This document shows positions 15,291 to 20,446 of a DNA stretch of 20,446 nt, one piece after another (within the stretch, counting starts at the first letter, position 1; the number at the start of each line of letters is the position of its first letter). This DNA comes from Actinomycetes bacterium. GTDB lineage: Bacteria; Actinomycetota; CADDZG01; JAHWKV01. The stretch covers positions 1 through 20,446 of the forward strand of contig JAJCYF010000036.1 of NCBI GenBank assembly GCA_029263035.1, given 5' to 3'. Under the pieces are notes generated by a model. It saw only the letters and a list, made by a program, of their open reading frames with translations, was not told the origin of the DNA and did not search any database. The translations under genes and the position numbers were made by a program.

Positions 15291-17558
15291 TCAGGCCGGG
15301 ACGTATGACTCCAGGTCCCGCCGCACGTGCTCGGCGGTCAGCGAGTTCGTCGCTTTCACCAGATCGCCCGGGGTCCCTTCGAAGACCACCTCTCCCCCGG
15401 CGCTGCCGGCGTCGGGGCCCAGGTCGATGATCCAGTCGGCATTTTTGATCACATCGAGGTCGTGCTCGATGACCACCACCGTGTTGCCCTGGCTCACCAG
15501 CCGCTCGATGATCTCCAGCAGGTGGCCGACGTCCGACATATGTAGTCCGGTCGTGGGCTCGTCCATGACGTAGATGCTGGACTTCTTGTGCAGCTCGGTG
15601 GCCAGCTTCAGCCGCTGGCATTCGCCGCCCGACAGGGTATTCAGGGGCTGGCCGATCTTCAGGTAGCCCAGGCCGACGTCGACCAGGGCGGCCAGGATCT
15701 TCGCCACATTCTTCTCGGTGAAAAATTCCAGAGCGTCGGCCGAGGTCATCTCCAGGACGTCGCTGATCGACTGCCCCCGCAGCTTGTGCTCCAGCACCTC
15801 GGCGGTGAACCGCTTGCCCTCGCAGACGTCACACGGTGACTTGTAGCCCTCCATGAACGCCAGGTCGGTGTAGATCACGCCGAGACCCTGGCAGTTGGGG
15901 CAGGCACCTTTCGAGTTGAAGCTGAACAAAGCCGGGCTGGCATCGTTGGCCTTGGCGAACAGCTTGCGGATGTCGTCCATCATCCCGGTGTAGGTGCCGG
16001 CGTTGGACCGGCGGGAGACCCCAACCGCCGCCTGGTCGATAACCACCGCCTCCGGGTACAGGGGCAGGAAGGAGTCGTTGATCAGCGAGCTCTTGCCCGA
16101 CCCGGCAACGCCGGTCACCACGACAAAGACCCCGGTGGGGATGTCCACCGTCACGTTCTTGAGGTTGTTCGTGTTGGCGTTCTCCACCTGCAGCCTGCCT
16201 GTGGGCTGGCGCGCGCCGGTTTTGAGCGGAAGCTTGTGCTTCATGAACCGCCCGGTCAGGGTTTCGGCGTCGTAGAGGTCCTCCACGCTGCCCTGGTACA
16301 CCACCTCTCCCCCGTGGGCGCCGGCTTTCGGACCCATGTCCACCACATGATCGGCAATCTCGATCACATCCCGGTCGTGCTCCACCACCAGCACCGTATT
16401 GCCCTTGTCGCGCATCCGCCGCAGCAGGACGTTGAGCTGCTGGGTATCCCGGGCGTGCAGGCCGACGCTGGGCTCATCCAGGACGTACATCATCTCGGTA
16501 AGGCTGGAATTCAGATGCCGGACCATCTTGATCCGCTGTGACTCGCCTCCCGAAAGGGTGGCGGTATGACGGTCCAGGCTGAGATAACCCAGACCGATGG
16601 TGATCAGGTGGTCCAGCCGCTCGATGAGGCTGCCGACGATCGGCTTTGCCAGCGGGTCGGTGAAACTTCGGAGCACCCCGACCAGCTCGCTGGTTTCCAT
16701 CGCCCACAGGTCGGTGATGCCGTAGCCGTCGATCTTGACGCTGCGGGAGGCCTCGTTCAGCCGCAGGCCCTTGCACGCCGGGCAGGTCGCCGTGTCGACG
16801 AACGACAGGAACACCCTGCGGGTACGCTCCGGCATCTCGTTCACGTCTCTGGCGATGTTGAGGCGCTTGAATTTCGTGACGATGCCTTCGTAGGTGGCGT
16901 TGAACTCCGAACCGGCAAACTCCAGCGGGAGCTTGCCTTCGTAATGGAGCAGCTTGTACCACTCGTCCTCCGTGAAATCCTGCAGCGGTTTGTCGGCGGA
17001 GTAGAAGCCGCTCTTGGCGTACAGGCGCCACCACCAACCGTCGACCTTGTAGTCGGGGTGCAGCAGGGCCCCTTCGTTGAGGGACTTGGTTTTGTCGAGG
17101 AACTTGTCCAGGTTCAACTGGGTGGAGCGGCCGATGCCGTCGCACTCCGGGCACATGCCCTGCGGGTCGTTAAAGCTGAATAGGTTGGACCAGCCGATGA
17201 ACGGCTTGCCCACCCGGGAGTAGAGCAGCCTGAGCAGCGGGTTGATGTCGGTGATGGTGCCGACCGTCGAGCGGGAGTTGCCGCCGATGCGCTTCTGGTC
17301 GATCACGATCGCGGTGGAGATGTTCTCCAGGGAGTCGATGTCGGGCTGGCTGTAGCTGGGCAGGAAGTTGCGGACGAAGGCGGTGAAGGTCTCGTTCAGC
17401 TGGCGCTGGGCCTCCGAGGCGATGGTGTCGAAAACCAGCGAGGACTTCCCCGACCCGGATACCCCGGTGAACACGGTGATCTGGCGCTTGGGGATCTCGA
17501 CCGTGACGTTCTTGAGGTTGTTCTCCCGGGCGCCGGCGACGCGGATGTAGTCGTTCAT
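15291..17558 (-). CDS. Short UvrA-family ABC ATPase lacking the UvrB-binding domain
   Basis: Cytoplasmic DNA-binding ABC ATPase of the UvrA2 class. The 755-aa protein has Walker A GVSGSGKSS (32-40), zinc cysteines CPEC (136-139) and CPAC (259-262), signature LSGGESQRIK (335-344) and Walker B VLDEPSVGLH (359-368). The second half has Walker A GVAGSGKSS (483-491), CPNC (553-556), CDVC (576-579), LSGGECQRLK and VMDEPTTGLH. Between LLYSRVG (111-117) and LFSFND (126-131) there are only a few residues. Canonical UvrA has over 100 there, including the UvrB-binding domain, so this protein cannot act in normal UvrABC repair as such. Such short forms are known in Streptomyces and Deinococcus and are linked to drug or damage tolerance. 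The ATG at 17558 is preferred; a GTG at 17675 in the same frame would overlap the methyltransferase gene and add a poorly conserved tail. Confidence 0.93.
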   Translation of the reverse strand: MNDYIRVAGARENNLKNVTVEIPKRQITVFTGVSGSGKSSLVFDTIASEAQRQLNETFTAFVRNFLPSYSQPDIDSLENISTAIVIDQKRIGGNSRSTVGTITDINPLLRLLYSRVGKPFIGWSNLFSFNDPQGMCPECDGIGRSTQLNLDKFLDKTKSLNEGALLHPDYKVDGWWWRLYAKSGFYSADKPLQDFTEDEWYKLLHYEGKLPLEFAGSEFNATYEGIVTKFKRLNIARDVNEMPERTRRVFLSFVDTATCPACKGLRLNEASRSVKIDGYGITDLWAMETSELVGVLRSFTDPLAKPIVGSLIERLDHLITIGLGYLSLDRHTATLSGGESQRIKMVRHLNSSLTEMMYVLDEPSVGLHARDTQQLNVLLRRMRDKGNTVLVVEHDRDVIEIADHVVDMGPKAGAHGGEVVYQGSVEDLYDAETLTGRFMKHKLPLKTGARQPTGRLQVENANTNNLKNVTVDIPTGVFVVVTGVAGSGKSSLINDSFLPLYPEAVVIDQAAVGVSRRSNAGTYTGMMDDIRKLFAKANDASPALFSFNSKGACPNCQGLGVIYTDLAFMEGYKSPCDVCEGKRFTAEVLEHKLRGQSISDVLEMTSADALEFFTEKNVAKILAALVDVGLGYLKIGQPLNTLSGGECQRLKLATELHKKSSIYVMDEPTTGLHMSDVGHLLEIIERLVSQGNTVVVIEHDLDVIKNADWIIDLGPDAGSAGGEVVFEGTPGDLVKATNSLTAEHVRRDLESYVPA

Positions 17559-17590
17559 CTTGTGATCTTCATCGAAATCGGTTCCTCCAT
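17555..17590 (-). other. Possible 11- or 5-codon leader peptide overlapping the UvrA-like start
   Basis: On the minus strand a short frame from ATG at 17590 encodes MEEPISMKITR. Its TGA overlaps the ATG of the UvrA-like gene in an ATGA arrangement. The internal ATG at 17572 is 11 bases after GGAGG. The main ATG itself has no close Shine-Dalgarno, so coupling through this frame could explain its translation. Confidence 0.35.
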
Positions 17591-17619
17591 CGAAAGCGCT
17601 GCCCTGCGGTTGACTCCCG

Positions 17620-18312
17620 TTAGGCCTTAACGCAGACGTACCGGGCCAGGACTCTGTCGCCGGAGAAGTGGGCACTTAGGATCTTCAGGCCGCCTATCTC
17701 CAGCATCGGTTCCAGCAGCCAGGTGTAGGTGCTGTTCTCATCCCGGATGTGGTCCTCGAACTCGGAACGTAGCCAGTCACCCTCTACGTCGGCGCCGGCG
17801 CCGGCCATCCACGCTTCGAGCACCCCGTCGGCCTCCGGCGGGTCGAAGCTGTAAACCACGTCCCACAGCCTAAAGATCCCGCCGGGGCGGAGCATCCGGG
17901 AGATCCGGTCGATGGCAATCGCCTGCCAGAAGTCCGGGAGGTGGTGCAACGCAAACCTGCTGTACACCAGGTCGGCCGGGTCGCCCCGGTGCTCATAGGT
18001 CAAGAAGCCGGCAAGGACGCACTCGACGTTGCCGGCGCCGGACCCCTTTAGCTTGGCGCGCAGCCGGCTCAGCATCACCTCGGAGACGTCGACCGCGACC
18101 ACCCGCTTCACCGCAGATGCCGCCTCCAGAGCGAACTGGCCGGTCCCGGCTCCGAGATCGACCACCGTGGATTCTTTGCCGATGCCCAGCGTCAGCATCT
18201 CCGCAAGCTCGGACTTCGCCTCGGAGTCCATCTTGTGGTCGTACCTGGCGGCGTGGGCCGGGTCACGGTTCTCCTCACCGGCATACGCCAGCTCGTCGGG
18301 GATCCAGCCCAT
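17620..18312 (-). CDS. Class I SAM-dependent methyltransferase
   Basis: A 230-aa cytoplasmic methyltransferase, substrate unknown. SAM-binding motif I is VVDLGAGTGQF (about 48-58), followed by the acidic residue of motif II in VVAVDVSEVML (about 71-81). YSRFALHHLPDFWQAI (about 115-130) and SRMLRPGGIFRLWD (about 137-150) are the post-I and motif III features of the small-molecule branch (Methyltransf_11/25 type). The N-terminus GWIPDELAYAGEENRDPAHAARYD is typical of actinobacterial members. Its ATG overlaps the TGA of the yqgE gene by one base, so translation is coupled and the two form one transcript. The next gene, the UvrA-like ATPase, follows at 61 bp and may belong to the same operon. Confidence 0.9.
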   Translation of the reverse strand: MGWIPDELAYAGEENRDPAHAARYDHKMDSEAKSELAEMLTLGIGKESTVVDLGAGTGQFALEAASAVKRVVAVDVSEVMLSRLRAKLKGSGAGNVECVLAGFLTYEHRGDPADLVYSRFALHHLPDFWQAIAIDRISRMLRPGGIFRLWDVVYSFDPPEADGVLEAWMAGAGADVEGDWLRSEFEDHIRDENSTYTWLLEPMLEIGGLKILSAHFSGDRVLARYVCVKA

Positions 18313-18851
18313 CAGTTGTTGGAGGGGTCTTCCGGCATCAGCGACAGCAGCCGGTAGCTTCCTCCCTTGCGAGCCAGCACCGCGCTCCAGAGCTTGTTCG
18401 GCTCCTCGGTGAAGATATCGTCCGGGAAGGCGTCCTCGATGATCCAGGCATCCTCATCCGCCTCGGACTCCAGCTGTCCCGGACCCCAGCCGGCGTAGCC
18501 GGCGAAGACCCGGGCCCGCTTGATCGCCGGGTCGGATTCGGTCCCATAGCTGGATAGGAGTCCGACCGAACCCACCACCACCCTTCCGTCCTGGTTGAAG
18601 GTTTCGAAATCGGCCAGCACTATCGCCGCCTCCTGCTGCACCGGACCGCCCACGTAGATGGGCGACCCCGGCTCCACCAGGGGAGCCAGTTCCGGGGTGG
18701 CTTCGGCGACGGTAACCGGAGCCGGGCGGTTGAGGATCAGACCGACCGCACCCTGGTCGCTGTGTTCGGTTATCACCACAACTGTGCGGCGAAAGTTGGG
18801 GTCCATCAGCGACCCGCTGGCTATCAAAAGGCTGCCCATCAAGTTTTCCAT
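18312..18851 (-). CDS. YqgE/AlgH family protein
   Basis: Conserved cytoplasmic protein of unknown molecular role; the family was named from the AlgH regulator in Pseudomonas. The 179-aa product opens MENLMGSLLIASGSLMDPNF, the classic YqgE N-terminus, and has VGLILNRP (about 42-49), the YVGGPV motif near 70 and the diagnostic FAGYAGWGPGQLE at about 120-132. The ATG at 18851 is used; a TTG six codons upstream at 18869 is an alternative. The bases just before the ATG are GGGGAG with no spacer, so initiation may instead use the TTG or the ATG four codons further in. It is the first gene of the unit yqgE-methyltransferase-(uvrA-like) and is divergent from the PBP gene. Confidence 0.92.
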   Translation of the reverse strand: MENLMGSLLIASGSLMDPNFRRTVVVITEHSDQGAVGLILNRPAPVTVAEATPELAPLVEPGSPIYVGGPVQQEAAIVLADFETFNQDGRVVVGSVGLLSSYGTESDPAIKRARVFAGYAGWGPGQLESEADEDAWIIEDAFPDDIFTEEPNKLWSAVLARKGGSYRLLSLMPEDPSNN

Positions 18852-18926
18852 CTCCCCATGATCCCCCAACCGTCCCGGTACTAGCCAAGGGGCTTGTCGG
18901 TATGGCGACTTTTGTAGTTTCCCCTA

Positions 18927-18956
18927 TTGGGGCACCGGGTACGACTCGACTACTAT
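18927..18956 (+). promoter_or_regulatory. Candidate promoter for the penicillin-binding protein gene
   Basis: TTGGGG (18927-18932) and TACTAT (18951-18956) are 18 bp apart; transcription would begin near 18963. A second -10-like TAATAT is at 18981-18986. The intergenic region to yqgE (18852-18954) must also hold the divergent promoter, for which only TAGTAC on the minus strand (18883-18878) is seen. Confidence 0.35.
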
Positions 18957-19014
18957 GGCCGCGGACGTACTCACCCTCATTAATATGCGACTTCATTCTG
19001 GACTCACGCGCGTT

Positions 19015-20446
19015 ATGGCCAAGTGGCCCTGGATGGCCGTTGGAGCCTTCGTTGCCGTTGCCGGCATCTGGTCCTTCACCCGCCTGGTGGCCGCTCCCCT
19101 TCCGGAGATGTCCAAACCGGCCGAATCGTCCAAGATGCTCGCCACCGACGGCCAGGTGATAGCCACCCTGCACGGGGAGGAGAACCGGACCATCGTCCCC
19201 CTGGAGGAGATCTCCAAGGATCTTCAGGTGGCGCTGATCTCCACCGAGGACCGCGAGTTCTTCGAGCACCGGGGGATGAGCCTCAAGGCCATCGTCCGCG
19301 CCGCACGCGCCAACCTGGAGGAGGGCGGCATCCAGCAGGGCGGATCCACCATCACCCAGCAGCTGGTCCGCAACACCATGCCCCACATCGGCAAGGACCG
19401 CACCTACGTCCGCAAGCTCAAGGAGATCTTCTGGGCCATGCAGCTGGAGCGCCACATGTCCAAGACCGAGATCATGGAGCGCTCCCTCAACACCGTCTAC
19501 TTCGGCCGGGGAGCCTACGGCGCCGAGGCCGCTGCTCGCACCTACTTCAAGGTCTCGGCCGCGAAGCTGACCACCGGTCAGGCCGCCTACCTGGCGGGGA
19601 TGATCCGCTCCCCCGAGCGCTACCAGATCGACCGGAACCTCGAAGGCTCTGTGGCTTTGCGCAACCGGGTTCTCACGGCAATGCAGGCCCAGGGCCTGCT
19701 TCCCAAGGAAACCGTCGACGCAGCGATCGCCGAAGACCTCCAGGCTCAGTTCAAGCCGGGCATGACCATCGAGGTCGACTCTCCCCGGGCGGGGTACTTC
19801 GTGGAGTACGTCAGGCGGATCCTGATCCGGGACTTCGGTTTGAACGACGAACAGATCCTGGCGGGCGGGCTGCAGATTCACACCACCCTTGACCTGAAGG
19901 CACAGGACGCCGCCGAGGAGGCCGTCAGGACCACCCTGGACCGCCCCGACGACCCCGAGACGGCTCTGGTGGCGATGGACCCCGAGGGCCGGGTACGCGC
20001 GATGGTCGGCGGCAGGGAGGTCGACAACATCGACCGGTCCCGCGGGTTCAACTTCGCCGCAGACGTAAACGCCACCGGCGGGGGGCGCCAGGCCGGCTCG
20101 GCCTTCAAGCCGTTTGCCCTGGCCGCCTTCCTGGATGAGGGCAAGTCGCTCGCTTCCACCTTCAACGGCGCGGGGCCCATCCAGCTGACCAGCCCCCAGT
20201 GCAAGAACGCCGACGGGAGGCCCTGGGAGGTATCGAACTACGCGAACGCCAGCTACGGAGCGATGGACATCACGGCGGCGACACTCTCGTCGGTGAACAC
20301 GGTTTACGCCCAGATGATGGATGTGGTCGTCACTCCCAACAAGTTCATGGAGATCGCCGGACGCACCGGCATTGAGATCCCCGAGTACGACGCCGGCTGC
20401 GCCCTGGCTCTGGGCACCACCGACGTCACCCCGATGGAGATGGCCC
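19015..20446 (+). CDS. Class A penicillin-binding protein (PBP1a-like), C-terminus cut by window edge
   Basis: Bifunctional peptidoglycan synthase: glycosyltransferase polymerising glycan strands and transpeptidase cross-linking them, anchored in the membrane. The first 477 codons are visible. A single membrane helix lies at about 5-26. The glycosyltransferase (GT51) domain at about 50-210 has STEDREFFEHRG with catalytic Glu78, QGGSTITQQLVRN (108-120) and LNTVYFGRGAYG (158-169). The transpeptidase domain starts near 315, with active-site Ser362 in AGSAFKPF and the SVN triad near 425. The KTG motif lies beyond the window. In-frame ATGs at 18955 and 18985 would add 20 or 10 residues; none of the three has a good ribosome-binding site, so the start is uncertain. 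It is divergent from yqgE. Confidence 0.93.
   Translation, partial: MAKWPWMAVGAFVAVAGIWSFTRLVAAPLPEMSKPAESSKMLATDGQVIATLHGEENRTIVPLEEISKDLQVALISTEDREFFEHRGMSLKAIVRAARANLEEGGIQQGGSTITQQLVRNTMPHIGKDRTYVRKLKEIFWAMQLERHMSKTEIMERSLNTVYFGRGAYGAEAAARTYFKVSAAKLTTGQAAYLAGMIRSPERYQIDRNLEGSVALRNRVLTAMQAQGLLPKETVDAAIAEDLQAQFKPGMTIEVDSPRAGYFVEYVRRILIRDFGLNDEQILAGGLQIHTTLDLKAQDAAEEAVRTTLDRPDDPETALVAMDPEGRVRAMVGGREVDNIDRSRGFNFAADVNATGGGRQAGSAFKPFALAAFLDEGKSLASTFNGAGPIQLTSPQCKNADGRPWEVSNYANASYGAMDITAATLSSVNTVYAQMMDVVVTPNKFMEIAGRTGIEIPEYDAGCALALGTTDVTPMEMA

Noticed and set aside
14899..15621. Upstream continuation of the cupin frame
   Set aside because: The frame is open by chance across the CBU_0592-like gene and the 3' end of the UvrA-like gene; conserved cupin sequence starts right after the ATG at 14898.
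11433..18312. Antibiotic biosynthesis or self-resistance cluster (ABC-F, UvrA-like, methyltransferase)
   Set aside because: No biosynthetic genes are present, and the genes are on different strands and in different units; each is common in genomes without such clusters.
18454..19881. Minus-strand open frame of 475 codons spanning yqgE and the PBP gene
   Set aside because: It crosses two well-supported genes in wrong frames and lacks recognisable motifs.

Overview
The window is GC-rich, densely packed bacterial DNA. It most resembles a member of the Actinomycetota, probably a deep-branching environmental lineage. The reasons are high GC with strong G/C preference at third codon positions, frequent GTG/TTG starts, and a set of genes common in that phylum: a bifunctional Rel with an Ala/Pro-rich N-terminal stretch, an HTH plus double Clp_N protein, a DUF5655 protein, a CBU_0592-type membrane protein and a UvrB-domain-less UvrA. 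Several genes seem to be transcribed as leaderless mRNAs, with a -10 box exactly six bases before the start codon. The taxonomic call is inference from gene content, not from a marker gene. I see no tRNA, rRNA, CRISPR array, transposase, integrase or phage gene, and no gene-free stretch longer than about 300 bp.

Layout. At 1-4,220 (minus strand) lie a truncated CPA-type cation/proton antiporter, dtd (D-aminoacyl-tRNA deacylase) and rel ((p)ppGpp synthetase/hydrolase); rel and dtd are 6 bp apart and probably co-transcribed. At 4,270-5,516 (plus) is an MscS-type mechanosensitive channel with its own promoter. At 5,524-7,381 (minus) are a dimethylarginine dimethylaminohydrolase-like enzyme and a secreted, proline-rich, C-terminally anchored surface protein. 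An 8-bp-arm palindrome sits between them, in the promoter of the first.

From 7,536 to 13,211 (plus) come seven genes. They are a 76-aa acidic helical protein, an HTH-Clp_N protein without ATPase, a membrane-anchored M15 (VanY-like) peptidase, a 408-aa protein of unknown function, a 58-aa TTG-start protein preceded by two hairpins, and a Uup-like ABC-F ATPase, counted with the spacer elements that separate them. From 13,307 to 18,851 (minus) are a DUF5655 protein, a RibD/DHFR-like reductase, a cupin, a small membrane protein, a short UvrA-family ATPase, a SAM methyltransferase and a YqgE/AlgH protein; the last two genes overlap by one base. From about 18,955 to the window end (plus), divergent from yqgE, is a class A penicillin-binding protein that runs off the end.

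Function. Most of the window is stress, envelope and translation housekeeping: stringent response, osmotic channel, cell-wall synthase and peptidase, ribosome or DNA-associated ABC ATPases. I do not see a clear multi-gene novel system. The most interesting items are a probable 96-codon N-terminal extension of Rel from a CTG start with a strong Shine-Dalgarno, the recurring leaderless promoter geometry, the ddaH operator-like palindrome, the uncharacterised 408-aa protein with a DUF2384-like motif, an unlisted 58-aa gene, and a possible leader peptide coupled to the UvrA-like gene.
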